Source: Parafrankia elaeagni
Lineage (GTDB): Bacteria; Actinomycetota; Actinomycetes; Frankiales; Frankiaceae
NCBI RefSeq assembly: GCF_000374165.1
Contig: NZ_KB893728.1
Span: 237,527-301,526 of the forward strand
Length of the DNA stretch: 64,000 nt
Direction: 5' to 3'
The position numbers and the translations under genes were made by a program. Positions 16,465-24,769 of this stretch are shown one piece after another; within the stretch, counting starts at the first letter, position 1, and every line of letters starts with the position of its first letter. The notes beneath the pieces are model-generated. The model made no database searches. It was not told where the DNA came from and saw nothing but the letters and a program-made list of their open reading frames with translations.

Positions 16465-17409
16465 TCATCCGCCCGATCGGCCCGGGGCCCGGGCCGCACG
16501 AGCGAGCTCGTGGCCGAGGAAGGCGAGCTGGGCCGGGATCGCCGCGCTCCAGTAGGCAGGGGTGTGGCCGCCGGGGCCGAAGTTCCGCTCCTGCGCCTGC
16601 AGGGCGTCCGCCGCCTCGCGGGAGACGCTGTGGAACGGGTCCGCCTCGCCGCAGTCGATGCGGTAGGCGACGCCCGGCACCGGCGGTGTCCCCAGGATCG
16701 CGTGCTCGGCGAAGTCGGCGGCGGAGTCGAAGGCACCGGGAGCGCTGGCCCGGTAGGAGTGCCACATCGCGGGGCTGCTCGCCGCGACGGCCACGACCAG
16801 GTCGGGATGGCGGCGCGCGAGGAGGAGCGCGCCGTAGCCGCCCATCGACCAGCCCGTTGCCGCAATCCGGTCGGTGCGCAGCCCCTGCGCGGCGAGCCGG
16901 GGAAGCACCTCGCCAATAATCATGCCCTCGGGGTCGTCCCCGGAGGCACGACGGTGCCAGTAGGTCTCCCCGCCGTCGAGGGTGACCAGCGCGAACGGTG
17001 CCGTGCCGGTCGCCAGCGCGGCGGTCAGGTGCGCGTCGAGCCCCAGCAGGCCGACCGCGCGGTCGGCATTGTCGCCGCGTCCGTGCAGCACCAGGCAGAC
17101 CGGCAGCTCGCCCGCGCCCGCGGTGGCGGGTGCGCCCGTGGGGACGGGGGCGACCACGACCATGTCGACGTGGCGGCCTCGTGCCGTGCTCGCGAACGTC
17201 GTCCGCCGCACCGCGACGGGCCCGACCGTGGGTGAGGCCGCCGCCTGGCCGGCGGGTGACGGATCGCCGGCGGGGGAAGGGGCGACGCCGCCTGCCGTGC
17301 CGGCGCCGGTGGGAGTGGAACCGCCCGGCGGCGGGCTGTCCGTTCCGCATCCCGCGGCAAGACCGCCCGCCGCGGCCGCGATGAGAAGCGCCCGTCTGCT
17401 CGCTGGCAT
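16465..17409 (-). CDS. Secreted lipoprotein esterase (esterase D / PHB-depolymerase-like alpha/beta hydrolase)
   Basis: 314 residues. The N-terminus SRRALLIAAAAGGLAAGC is a lipoprotein signal with lipobox LAAGC; the double Arg suggests possible Tat export. A Ser/Pro/Gly-rich linker of about 45 residues follows, then an alpha/beta hydrolase: LVLHGRGDN (oxyanion region), the nucleophile elbow GWSMGGYGAL, DCGEADPFH (acid), and GGHTPAYW (His). It would hydrolyse an ester outside the membrane, like S-formylglutathione hydrolase or feruloyl-esterase relatives. ATG at 17409 is the only start giving a signal peptide; the open frame runs further upstream into the neighbouring SDR but in the wrong frame for it. 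Convergent with the MFS gene. Confidence 0.87.
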   Translation of the reverse strand: MPASRRALLIAAAAGGLAAGCGTDSPPPGGSTPTGAGTAGGVAPSPAGDPSPAGQAAASPTVGPVAVRRTTFASTARGRHVDMVVVAPVPTGAPATAGAGELPVCLVLHGRGDNADRAVGLLGLDAHLTAALATGTAPFALVTLDGGETYWHRRASGDDPEGMIIGEVLPRLAAQGLRTDRIAATGWSMGGYGALLLARRHPDLVVAVAASSPAMWHSYRASAPGAFDSAADFAEHAILGTPPVPGVAYRIDCGEADPFHSVSREAADALQAQERNFGPGGHTPAYWSAAIPAQLAFLGHELARAARAPGRSGG

Positions 17410-17555
17410 GGTACGGATGCTCTCATCGCGGACAGGACGGCCGCCGCGCCCGGGTGCCGGGCCCCGGGTACCGCAACGCCCGGCGCCCGGCGCCCGGGGC
17501 GGTGCGGCCCCGGCAACCGGGTTCTGCGGCGGGTTGCCTGGGCAGCGGAGCGACG

Positions 17556-18299
17556 TCAGATGTACATGCCGCCGTTCACACCGATGATCTGGCCGGTGAC
17601 GTAACCACCGGCCTCCGAGCAGAGGTAGGAACAGGCGCCGGCGATGTCCGCCGGTGTCCCCGCCCGGCCGAGCGGGACCATGGACGCGATCACGTCGATG
17701 CCGGGGACACCGCCCTCGGCCTCGCCGCGACGTGCCATCGGGGTGTCGACGAGCGTCGGCGGGATCGTGTTCACCGTGATGCCGTGGACGGCGAGCTCCC
17801 GCGCGAGCGACTTCGTGAGGCCGATGACCCCGCCCTTGGAGGCGGCGTAGTGGGCCATGTTCGGCGCGCCGGACTGGGCGCTGGACGAGGAGATGGTGAC
17901 GATCCGCCCCCACCTCGCCTCGATCATGCCGGGAACGGCGGCCTGGACGCAGCTGAACGTCCCGGTGAGGTTCACGGCGAGCATGTGGTCCCACGCCTGC
18001 GGCGTCAGGTCGAGGACCGGGACGAACGACTCGATGCCCGCACTGGTCACCAGGATCTCGGTCGGCCCGAGTGCGGTGTGCACCTGGTCGAAGGCGGCCC
18101 GCACCGCCTCGCGGTCACCGACGTCCACCGCCACCGCGAGTGTCTTCGCGCCGGCGGCGGCGAGACGCTCCGCCGCCGCGCTGGCCGCGTCGCCGTCGCG
18201 GTCGAGCAGCGCGACGTGGTACCCGTCGGCGGCGAACTGCTCGGCCACACCGAGGCCGATGCCGGACGCCGCGCCGGTGACGACGGCGACCCGGCTCAT
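17556..18299 (-). CDS. Short-chain dehydrogenase/reductase (SDR)
   Basis: 247 residues, classical SDR: VVTGAASGIGLGVAEQF at the N-terminus, TSAGIES, Ser in TISSSSAQSG, Tyr/Lys in HYAASKGGV, and the C-terminal VTGQIIGVNGGMYI. Its VNTIPPTLVDTPMA loop resembles that of the SDR at 54916, so the two are probably close paralogs. ATG at 18299 overlaps the stop of the upstream P450 gene (ATGA), which indicates translational coupling and a shared task: the P450 would hydroxylate and this enzyme would oxidise the alcohol to a ketone. An upstream in-frame start at 18569 lies inside the P450 gene and is rejected. Confidence 0.93.
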   Translation of the reverse strand: MSRVAVVTGAASGIGLGVAEQFAADGYHVALLDRDGDAASAAAERLAAAGAKTLAVAVDVGDREAVRAAFDQVHTALGPTEILVTSAGIESFVPVLDLTPQAWDHMLAVNLTGTFSCVQAAVPGMIEARWGRIVTISSSSAQSGAPNMAHYAASKGGVIGLTKSLARELAVHGITVNTIPPTLVDTPMARRGEAEGGVPGIDVIASMVPLGRAGTPADIAGACSYLCSEAGGYVTGQIIGVNGGMYI

Positions 18300-19585
18300 C
18301 GGCCGCTGCCCTCGGCCGGGGTGAACTCCAGGTGCAGCTCGGTGAGACCCCGCAGGATCCACGTCGGCTCGTAGTTGAAGCGGCGGTCGCCGGGCGGCCC
18401 GTGGTGCTTCTCGGCGAGCTGGATGTCGCGGGTGCGGTCCAGGATGCGCTCGAGGCTGATCCGGCCCTCGACCCGGGCGAGCGGACCACCGGGGCAGGAG
18501 TGCACCCCGCGCCCGAAGGCGACGTGCTGGCGCAGGTTCTGCCGGTCGATGCGGAACTCCGCCGGGCATTCGAAGTGCCGCGGATCGCGGTTGGCCGCTC
18601 CGTTGAGCAACATCACCGGGGTTCCGGCGGTCACCTCCACGCCGCCGATCGTGGTCGTCCGCCGGGCGAGCCGGAAGTCCGTCTTGACCGGGCTCTCGAG
18701 CCGCAGTGTCTCCTCGATCAGGTCGGGGATGAGCTCCCGGTGCGCCCGCAGCTCGTCCTGGACCTCCGGGTTCTCGGCGAGGTACTTCAGGACACCGCCG
18801 AGCAGCCGGGCGGTGGTCTCCTGCCCGGCTGCGAACAGGAACGTGGCGGCCCGGACGACGGCGACGACGTCCGGGGTGCTGCCGTCCGGATACACCGCCG
18901 ACGCCATCTGGGTCAGCACATCGTTGCGCGGGGTCTCACGCCGGTTCTCGATGTACCGGGTGAACCACTCGTCCAGCCAGCCGAGCGCGTTCATCTCGCC
19001 GTCGCCGTCACCGCCGGATCCGATCATGCCCGGGCTGGTACTGAGACCGAAGCCCTGCCGGAACCGCTCGTGATCGGATTCCGGCACCCCGAGGATGTCG
19101 GCCACCGCGAGCATGGAGAACGGCTGGGCGAAGGCGCGGATGAACTCGCAGTGGCCGTCGGCGAGGAACTCGTCCAGCTGCCGGTCCGCAAGTCCCCAGA
19201 TGAACGCCTCGTTCTCCTGGAGCCTTTTCGGTGTCAGCATGCGCATCACGAGCGCCCGCTCGTTGGTGTGCATCGGCGGGTCCATCGTGACCATGTGCTC
19301 GTTCATCGGCAGCTGGTCGCGATAGGTGTCGATGACGTCGCTGACGTCGTCACCCTCCAGCGGTACGGGAAAGGCCGCGAACGGGCCCACCACCGAGTTG
19401 CACGACGAGAACGTCTCCACGTCTCGGTACACCTCGGTGACCTCGGCGTAGCCGGATACCGCCACCACTCCGAGATGCGGTAACGGCAGCACCGGACATG
19501 CTGAACGCAGTGTGTCGAAATAGGGGTACGGGTTCTCGACGAGCGATTCGTCGTTGAAGAAATCGATCGTCTTCCAGTCGGTCAA
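18296..19585 (-). CDS. Cytochrome P450 monooxygenase
   Basis: 429 residues. Soluble bacterial P450: I-helix FLFAAGQETTARLL near residue 250, ExxR in EETLRLES, and the heme loop FGRGVHSCPGGPLAR with the Cys ligand near residue 363. TTG at 19585 is preferred because GGAGGAG lies seven bases upstream and it gives the family length; an ATG at 19696 would add 37 unconserved residues and run through the operator. It shares the unusual N-terminal segment GPFAAFPVPLEGDDVSD with the P450 at 38523 (GPFPGFPVPLEGDDISE), so the two are paralogs. No ferredoxin or ferredoxin reductase gene is nearby. Coupled to the downstream SDR and probably controlled by the inverted repeat at 19636. Confidence 0.94.
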   Translation of the reverse strand: MTDWKTIDFFNDESLVENPYPYFDTLRSACPVLPLPHLGVVAVSGYAEVTEVYRDVETFSSCNSVVGPFAAFPVPLEGDDVSDVIDTYRDQLPMNEHMVTMDPPMHTNERALVMRMLTPKRLQENEAFIWGLADRQLDEFLADGHCEFIRAFAQPFSMLAVADILGVPESDHERFRQGFGLSTSPGMIGSGGDGDGEMNALGWLDEWFTRYIENRRETPRNDVLTQMASAVYPDGSTPDVVAVVRAATFLFAAGQETTARLLGGVLKYLAENPEVQDELRAHRELIPDLIEETLRLESPVKTDFRLARRTTTIGGVEVTAGTPVMLLNGAANRDPRHFECPAEFRIDRQNLRQHVAFGRGVHSCPGGPLARVEGRISLERILDRTRDIQLAEKHHGPPGDRRFNYEPTWILRGLTELHLEFTPAEGSGR

Positions 19586-19635
19586 CCCGCTCTCCTCCGG
19601 GGCAGTCGAATGCACGGCAGAGAACATTTTGGGCG

Positions 19636-19659
19636 GGTGCCCAAACCGTGTTGGGCACC
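19636..19659. promoter_or_regulatory. Operator-like perfect inverted repeat upstream of the P450/SDR operon
   Basis: GGTGCCCAA, six bases, then TTGGGCACC: a perfect 9-bp inverted repeat, 51 bases before the P450 start. The size and symmetry suit a TetR- or MarR-type dimer. It is not the same sequence as the MarR palindrome at 20209, so a different regulator may bind. Confidence 0.65.
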
Positions 19660-19704
19660 TGTCTAGCACAGCTCCGACATCGCGGGCAACCATCATTGCC
19701 GGGT

Positions 19705-20178
19705 TCAGGGTCCCGCGGTGTTCCCGGCGCCGTTCCGAGATCCGCCGTCATCCTCGGACAGCAGCGCGGTGAGCAGCTCCCGAAGCTGGTCCAGGCCGTC
19801 CGGGCCGAGGTGCCGCGACCACTCGCCTTCCAGTGCGAGCGCGGTGCGGCGCATCGCGCGCAGGGCGGTCAGGCCGTGCGGGGTCAGGCGCACCAGCCGC
19901 GCCCGGCCGTCGTCCGGATCGGCGACCCGCTCGACGTAGCCACCCCGCTCCAGGACGGTGACGGCCTGCGCGACGGCCTGCCTGGTCACGCCGAGGCCGT
20001 CGGCGAGCTCGGAGACCCGGCGCCCGCCGCCCAGCAGCGGCACGAGCAGCTGGGCGTGGCCGGGGCGCAGGTCGGTGAGCCCGGCGGCGGCGAAGCCCTC
20101 GGCCACCCGGGCGGCCTGCCTGCGGGCGACCATCTGCAGCAGCGCCGGCGTCGTCGGCGCGGCGAACGGGCGGTGCAT
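19705..20178 (-). CDS. MarR-family transcriptional regulator
   Basis: 157 residues. Winged-helix MarR fold: RRVSELADGLGVTRQAVAQA is the recognition helix-turn-helix (residues about 52-71) and LERGGYVERVADPDDGRARL the wing with its conserved DxRxR-like end. Terminal helices (LDQLRELLTALLSE) would form the dimer interface. MarR proteins are usually repressors relieved by phenolic or other lipophilic ligands. ATG at 20178 is used; a GTG three codons earlier is also possible. It diverges from the LpqC-like esterase, and a perfect palindrome lies between the two starts, which suggests that it represses both itself and the esterase. Confidence 0.92.
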   Translation of the reverse strand: MHRPFAAPTTPALLQMVARRQAARVAEGFAAAGLTDLRPGHAQLLVPLLGGGRRVSELADGLGVTRQAVAQAVTVLERGGYVERVADPDDGRARLVRLTPHGLTALRAMRRTALALEGEWSRHLGPDGLDQLRELLTALLSEDDGGSRNGAGNTAGP

Positions 20179-20208
20179 CTGTGTCACCGACCCATCGTCC
20201 CATTGCAG

Positions 20209-20229
20209 ATAGGCAAGAACCTTGCCTAT
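20209..20229. promoter_or_regulatory. Palindromic operator between marR-type gene and esterase
   Basis: ATAGGCAAG-AAC-CTTGCCTAT, a perfect 9-bp inverted repeat with a 3-base centre. Its right end overlaps TATTCT (20227-20232), which fits a -10 placed eight bases before the esterase ATG (20240); binding would therefore block that promoter directly. The MarR start is 31 bases to the left. Confidence 0.75.
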
Positions 20230-20239
20230 TCTGGCCGGT

Positions 20240-21268
20240 ATGTCGACCTCGATCGGTTCCCGACGGCCGCGGACACGGGGGGTGGTGCTGGGCTCGGCCC
20301 TGCTCGTCACCCTCGTCCTCGCCCTGCTCCTGGCGTCCTGCGAGCCCGGGCAGCGGCGGTCCGGCCCGCCGCAGCAGGGGAGGGCCGGAGAGCCGGGGCC
20401 CACCCCGTCCACCGCCGGCACGGCGGCAGCCATCCCGGCGGGCCGGTCGAGCCAGACGCTCACGGTCGGCGGAGTGGAACGGAAGGTGAACCTGTACCGC
20501 CCGGCCGGGCTGGTCGAGCCCGCCCCGCTGGTGGTCATGCTGCACGGCGGGTACGGCAACGGCGTCCAGGCCGAGACCAGCTACCACTGGGACCGGGCCG
20601 CCGACAGCGGCCGCTTCCTCGCCGCCTTCCCCGACGGGACGAACCACTCCTGGAACGCCGGCGGCCAGTGCTGCGGCCCGGCCGCGGCCTCCGGCGTCGA
20701 CGACGTCGCGTTCCTGCGCGAGATGGTCACGACGCTGCGGGGCCAGATCGCGGTCGACCCGCGGCGCGTGTTCGTCGCCGGCATCTCCAACGGCGGCGCG
20801 ATGGCGTACCGGATGGCATGCGAGACCGACCTCTTCGCCGGTGTCGGCGCGGTGTCGACGACCATGCTGGTCGACTGCCCGGACCCGGCACAGGCCTCCG
20901 TCCTGCACATCCACGGCGCGCAGGACACGGCGATCCGCTACGACGGCGCTCCGGGCGAGCCCTACAGCCGGCGCAACGCCGGTATCGACGGCCCGCCTGT
21001 TCCCGAGGTGCACGCCGCCTGGCGCAGCCACGACGACTGCTCCGCGCCGCAGGTGACAGTCGCGGGCGTGCTCACCACCTCGGCAGCACGCTGCCCCGAA
21101 GGGCGCGCCGTCGAGCTGGTCACCATCGACGGCGCCGGGCACCAGTGGCCCGGCGGTGACCCGAACACCCTCGCGCAGCGCCTCGGCGCCGCCACCCCGT
21201 CGACGGCCCTCGACGCGACGGCGAGGATCTGGGACTTCTTCGCAGCCCACCCCGCGCCTGCGGGCTGA
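20240..21268 (+). CDS. Esterase lipoprotein of the LpqC / poly(3-hydroxybutyrate) depolymerase family
   Basis: 342 residues. N-terminal signal VVLGSALLVTLVLALLLASC with lipobox LASC places it on the outer face of the membrane. The hydrolase domain has VVMLHGGYGNG (oxyanion), the nucleophile in FVAGISNGGAMAYRMACE, HIHGAQDTAI (acid) and GAGHQWPGG (His), the pattern of LpqC and feruloyl esterases/PHB depolymerases. It would cleave exported or environmental esters. ATG at 20240 is chosen because it lies directly after a -10-like TATTCT (probably leaderless) and starts the signal peptide. Probably repressed by the divergent MarR protein. It is related in role, not closely in sequence, to the esterase at 16465. 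Confidence 0.9.
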   Translation: MSTSIGSRRPRTRGVVLGSALLVTLVLALLLASCEPGQRRSGPPQQGRAGEPGPTPSTAGTAAAIPAGRSSQTLTVGGVERKVNLYRPAGLVEPAPLVVMLHGGYGNGVQAETSYHWDRAADSGRFLAAFPDGTNHSWNAGGQCCGPAAASGVDDVAFLREMVTTLRGQIAVDPRRVFVAGISNGGAMAYRMACETDLFAGVGAVSTTMLVDCPDPAQASVLHIHGAQDTAIRYDGAPGEPYSRRNAGIDGPPVPEVHAAWRSHDDCSAPQVTVAGVLTTSAARCPEGRAVELVTIDGAGHQWPGGDPNTLAQRLGAATPSTALDATARIWDFFAAHPAPAG

Positions 21269-21288
21269 GCCGTGCCGAGCAGATCGGG

Positions 21289-21933
21289 CTACCAGCGGTC
21301 GCGGTGCAGGACTGTCTCGAGGGGATCGCGGGCCGCCGGCCGGAAGCCGGTGCCGATGGTGTGCGCGACGGGGATCAGCGCTCCCTGGCTGTAGCCGGGC
21401 GGGATGCCCAGCAGGGCGGCGACCTCATCGGCGTAGGCCAGGTGCAGGCTCGTCCACGCCGTGCCGAGCCCACGCAGCCGCGCGGCGAGCATGAAGTTCC
21501 AGACCGCGGGCAGCAGGGACCCCCAGAACCCTGCCTGGGCCTGCGGCGGGATGGTCGCGACATCCCCCTCCAGGCAGGGGATCACCAGCACCGGCACGCG
21601 GTGCAGGTTCTCGGTGAGGTACCGCGCCGAGTCGGTGACCCGGCCCTGGGTGGCGGCCCGGTCGCCGGTGTAGCCGGCGTTGCGCCGGTCGGCGCCGTCC
21701 AGGTAGGCGAGGGCGCTCCTGCGGTAGTGCTCGGCGATGCCGGCGCGCAGCTCGGGGTCGGTCACCACGATCCAGTGCCAGCCCTGCCGGTTCGACCCGG
21801 AGGGTGCCTGCAGCGCGATCCGCAGGCACTCCTCGATCAGTTCCGGTTCGACCGGGCGATCCAGGTCGAGCCGCCTGCGCACACTGCGCGTCGTCGTCAG
21901 CAGTTCTTCGGGAGTCAGGTCGAGCAGAGCCAC
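21289..21933 (-). CDS. Nitroreductase-family flavoprotein
   Basis: 214 residues, FMN-dependent NAD(P)H nitroreductase fold. Shows the flavin phosphate site TTTRSVRRRLDLDRPV with Arg-Ser-Val-Arg-Arg, ALQAPSGSNRQGWHWIVV (the second FMN segment), GSLLPAVWNFMLAARLRGLGT (dimer helix) and GIPPGYSQGALIPVAH. Members reduce nitro groups, quinones or enones. GTG at 21933 is used because GAGGAG is six bases upstream; an earlier in-frame ATG at 22062 gives an unconserved extension overlapping the next gene. It is convergent with the LpqC-like gene (20-base gap). Physiological substrate unknown. Confidence 0.91.
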   Translation of the reverse strand: MALLDLTPEELLTTTRSVRRRLDLDRPVEPELIEECLRIALQAPSGSNRQGWHWIVVTDPELRAGIAEHYRRSALAYLDGADRRNAGYTGDRAATQGRVTDSARYLTENLHRVPVLVIPCLEGDVATIPPQAQAGFWGSLLPAVWNFMLAARLRGLGTAWTSLHLAYADEVAALLGIPPGYSQGALIPVAHTIGTGFRPAARDPLETVLHRDRW

Positions 21934-22018
21934 CGGACACTCCTCGCGGTGCCGCGCGCGGGTGGGCGCGCTCCTGGGGAACAGGCGGACATCGACACGG
22001 TAACGGCCCGGGCGCCGC

Positions 22019-22741
22019 TCAGCCGGTCGGGATCCGCTCGAACCACAGGAACGGATTGTCACCGACCAGGACGCCGGACGTCAGCACGATCGCCGCGCAG
22101 GTCAGGACCGGCACCACCACGAGCCGCTCGACCCGGCCGTCGGTGCGGGGCACGAGGACGGTCTCCATCCGCCATGGGATCGGCCAGAGAAGCGGGCAGC
22201 CGCGCGGCGTCAGGCAGTCCCCGAGCAGGTGGGCGAGGCAGCCGAGGGTGACCGCGATCCCGGCGAAGCCCATGTCCAGGTCGTGCATGAGGTAGACGGC
22301 CGCGCCGGCGGCCAGGCAGTCCTTCAGGCCCGACCAGAACTCGTGGCCCTTGAAGTCCAGGCCGAGCCCACGCAGCCCGAAGCCGACCAGGACGAACAGC
22401 GCCACCCACCAGCCGTACCGGACGTACTCGGCGAGCGACCACATCAGGACACCCATGGCGGCGGCGAACAGCAGCGAGTGCGTGGCTTTCCTGTGGCCTC
22501 CCGCTGCGCGGCTCACCCACCGGCACAGCGTCTTCGTCACCGGCCCCAGGGTGTTCGCGATACGTCCGGACGGATGGTCGATGTCGGGCAGCAACGCGGC
22601 GCCGGCGGCCACCACCGCGCCGGCGATCAGCTGGCCGGACGACAGCGGCACCGCGTACGACCCCAGCAACTCCTCCCGTGACAGGACAGGCGCCGCGGCC
22701 AGCCAGACCACCGCACCGCTCAGCACGTGCGTCTGCCCCAT
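22019..22741 (-). CDS. YdjM-like membrane-bound metal-dependent hydrolase family protein
   Basis: 240 residues. Starts MGQTHVLSGAVVWLAAAP; the THxxxG start is the signature of the YdjM/LexA-regulated inner-membrane hydrolase family, followed by LLPDIDHPSGRIA, HRKATHSLLFA (paired His) and CLAHLLGDCLTPRGCPLLWP. His and Asp residues in these motifs are thought to bind a metal. About five hydrophobic segments place it in the membrane. In E. coli ydjM is an SOS gene of unknown biochemical role; nothing here shows an SOS box. ATG 22741 is preferred; a GTG immediately before it could also start. Upstream 22745-22922 is a short gap without a visible gene. Confidence 0.88.
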   Translation of the reverse strand: MGQTHVLSGAVVWLAAAPVLSREELLGSYAVPLSSGQLIAGAVVAAGAALLPDIDHPSGRIANTLGPVTKTLCRWVSRAAGGHRKATHSLLFAAAMGVLMWSLAEYVRYGWWVALFVLVGFGLRGLGLDFKGHEFWSGLKDCLAAGAAVYLMHDLDMGFAGIAVTLGCLAHLLGDCLTPRGCPLLWPIPWRMETVLVPRTDGRVERLVVVPVLTCAAIVLTSGVLVGDNPFLWFERIPTG

Positions 22742-22922
22742 CACGTCAGATCAACCCCAATGATCAGCACCGGCGGACTTTAGCCTGTTCACGGCCCACA
22801 GTGCACGTGACGCGCCTAAGGGACATCCCGCCCCTACCGTCCGCAGGCGCTCCGCTGCACTCCTCTTGTCCGGCGAGGCCGCCTGCCGCCCACCGCGCCG
22901 CCGCCCGCCGCGCCGCGCCGGC

Positions 22923-24146
22923 TCAGTCCAGCCGGCGGCCGCAGAAGTTGGGGTTGACGACCTCGAGGCGGTCGCCGGTCGCGTTCACCTGGGTGAACGC
23001 GTAGCACTCCTCGAGCTTCCCGAAGTCCGCCTCGAAGTCGATGGCGTTGAGGAGACCGCCCGCGTCATAGCTCCTCACGGCGCGCAGGCCGTCGATGAAG
23101 CTCTGCCGGGTCGGGCAGGCACCCGCCTCCTGCAGACCGCGCACGAAGATGTCGGCGACGATGTACCCCACCAGCGCGAGGGTCTGGTTGGCATCCTGCA
23201 GCTCGGGGGCGAACCTGGCCATGTTCGTGCGGTAGGCGTCGATCGCCGGTGAGTTCAGCTCCAGCGGCCGGTAGCTGGTGAATGTCGTCAGGCCGGCAAT
23301 GCTGGAACCGTACCGGGCGAGCAGCTCCTTGGTCGGCGCCTGGCTGCCGCTGAGCACGACCTTGACGGGCAGCCCGTTCCGGCGCAGCGCGGTAACGATT
23401 TCGGCCAGGCCCTCGGCCCCGATCGCCCCGATGATCGTGTCGGCGCCCTCCGCCCGCATCCGCTGTTCGAGCGCCTCGATCTGGTCCGGTGCCGGATCGT
23501 TGTCGCCGCCGATCGAGGAGGACGTTATGCCGGCCGCCGCGAGGCTGGTGGCGAGTTGCTGGGCAATCAGTGGCGACACCGTTGCATCCAGCACGTTGTA
23601 GAAGATCAGCGCGCGCGTGCCGCCCTGCTCCCGGACGAATTGACCGAAGGTGTCCACCGAACCCTCGCCGGTGAAGCTGTAGCCGAAGGTGAACATGTTG
23701 CGGTGACGAGTCCATACCTTCTCGACCGCAAGGCCCACGACCGGGACGCCTCTCTCGGCGAGGTAGTCGGCGCTTCCGGAGGACGCGACGCTGGCCTGGA
23801 GGATGCCGAAGACGTCGCCCTCCTCGACCAGCTTCTGGCTGACCGCCCGGTTCACGGGCGCCTGGGCCTGGTCGTTGCGCGTCTCGTAGACGATCTGGCG
23901 GCCGTGCACTCCGCCGGCGGCGTTGGCCGCCCCGAAACGGGCGTCCACACCGGCACGCAGCGGGGTGAAGATGTCGGCGCCGAGACCGGAGTCCGGATAG
24001 ACGAGCCCGGCGGCGATTTCCTGCCCGGTGACGCCCGGAGCATCACAGGAGGGCGCCTGCGGTACGTTGTCCTGCCCGCAGGCGGACAACGCGGTCGTGC
24101 CGACGAGGGTGGCAGCACAGCATAACAGTGATAAGAAATTTCTCAA
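22923..24146 (-). CDS. ABC transporter substrate-binding lipoprotein (branched-chain amino-acid type)
   Basis: 407 residues. Signal peptide RNFLSLLCCAATLVGTTALSAC with lipobox ALSAC (lipidated Cys 23). The mature part is a type I periplasmic-binding fold like LivJ: YPDSGLGADIFTPLRAGVDA, GGVHGRQIVYETRND, VFGILQASVASSGSADYL, RALIFYNVLDATVSPLIAQQ and a C-terminal QSFIDGLRAV segment (each quoted in part). It would capture an amino acid, amide or aromatic acid outside the membrane. TTG at 24146 has GGGAGAA upstream. No permease or ATPase gene is in the window, so it is an orphan component or a sensor-type binding protein. A pair of 15-bp direct repeats lies just upstream. Confidence 0.9.
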   Translation of the reverse strand: MRNFLSLLCCAATLVGTTALSACGQDNVPQAPSCDAPGVTGQEIAAGLVYPDSGLGADIFTPLRAGVDARFGAANAAGGVHGRQIVYETRNDQAQAPVNRAVSQKLVEEGDVFGILQASVASSGSADYLAERGVPVVGLAVEKVWTRHRNMFTFGYSFTGEGSVDTFGQFVREQGGTRALIFYNVLDATVSPLIAQQLATSLAAAGITSSSIGGDNDPAPDQIEALEQRMRAEGADTIIGAIGAEGLAEIVTALRRNGLPVKVVLSGSQAPTKELLARYGSSIAGLTTFTSYRPLELNSPAIDAYRTNMARFAPELQDANQTLALVGYIVADIFVRGLQEAGACPTRQSFIDGLRAVRSYDAGGLLNAIDFEADFGKLEECYAFTQVNATGDRLEVVNPNFCGRRLD

Positions 24147-24167
24147 TCTGCGGTTCTCCCGAAGAAG

Positions 24168-24197
24168 AATGTAACGTCGGTCAATGTAATGTCGGTC
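24168..24197. repeat. Paired 15-bp direct repeats upstream of the binding-protein gene
   Basis: AATGTAACGTCGGTC is followed directly by AATGTAATGTCGGTC (14 of 15 identical). Lying 22-51 bases upstream of the TTG start in AT-richer DNA, they may be tandem regulator sites or part of the promoter. Confidence 0.45.
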
Positions 24198-24647
24198 ATG
24201 CGAGTTGTTTCTGTTCCGCCCTTTTGTGATCGGCGAAGCCGACTATAGCAGTATCATGCGAGCCGCGGCGCCGCTGTCAACCTGTCCTTCGTGCCGCTTC
24301 GCCGCCGCCGGGCGATGCGTGGCGCGGTAAAGGCAGATGATCGGTGTCGGATGTCGCAATCCAACTTCTCTCCGGCGGCCGGCGAATGTGTGCGGTCGCT
24401 CTCTCGATTGGCTTGCTGGTAAGCAGGTTTCGTGCGGTTCGGCCCCGGCGTGCCGCTGGAGGAGCCGTCGTTCGCGCCCTGTGCGGGCAGCCCGGAACGC
24501 AATTCTGTCGGCTGTCCCGCGCAACCCGCCGTGGTCGAGATCGGCGGTGCCTGCCGGGCGAACAGGTGCACGGGTCTGGCGTCCGCTGATGATCCCGTGG
24601 GTCTCGAGTGCGGGGCGTGGGAATCGGGTCGCCGTCTCTTTGTCTGG
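24198..24647. other. Intergenic region between divergent genes, no gene seen
   Basis: About 450 bases with open frames on both strands but none with a plausible start, ribosome site or recognisable protein. The left 50 bases are relatively AT-rich and probably carry the binding-protein promoter; the remainder is ordinary GC-rich DNA. Confidence 0.5.
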
Positions 24648-24677
24648 TTGAAACGCCGGATACCGGTGCTCTAGGGT
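24648..24677 (+). promoter_or_regulatory. Candidate sigma-70-type promoter of the alcohol dehydrogenase
   Basis: TTGAAA (24648-24653), 18 bases, TAGGGT (24672-24677), about 85 bases before the transcript reaches the ATG. A GGTTCC...GGGAACC inverted pair overlaps and follows the -10 and could bind a regulator. Confidence 0.45.
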
Positions 24678-24769
24678 TCCGGAAGTCGCGTCGTTCCCGG
24701 GAACCAGCGGACGCTGCGGAACCAGCGAGCGGCGGAGCCAGAACGACCGACGAAACCAGGAGGCCTCGA

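Noticed and set aside
16465-17994. Long minus-strand frame continuing upstream of the esterase
   Set aside because: The upstream part runs through the SDR gene in another frame; only the start at 17409 gives a lipoprotein signal peptide.
24608-24769. N-terminal extension of the zinc alcohol dehydrogenase
   Set aside because: No conserved residues; AGGAGG and the family N-terminus support ATG 24770, and a promoter lies inside the extension.
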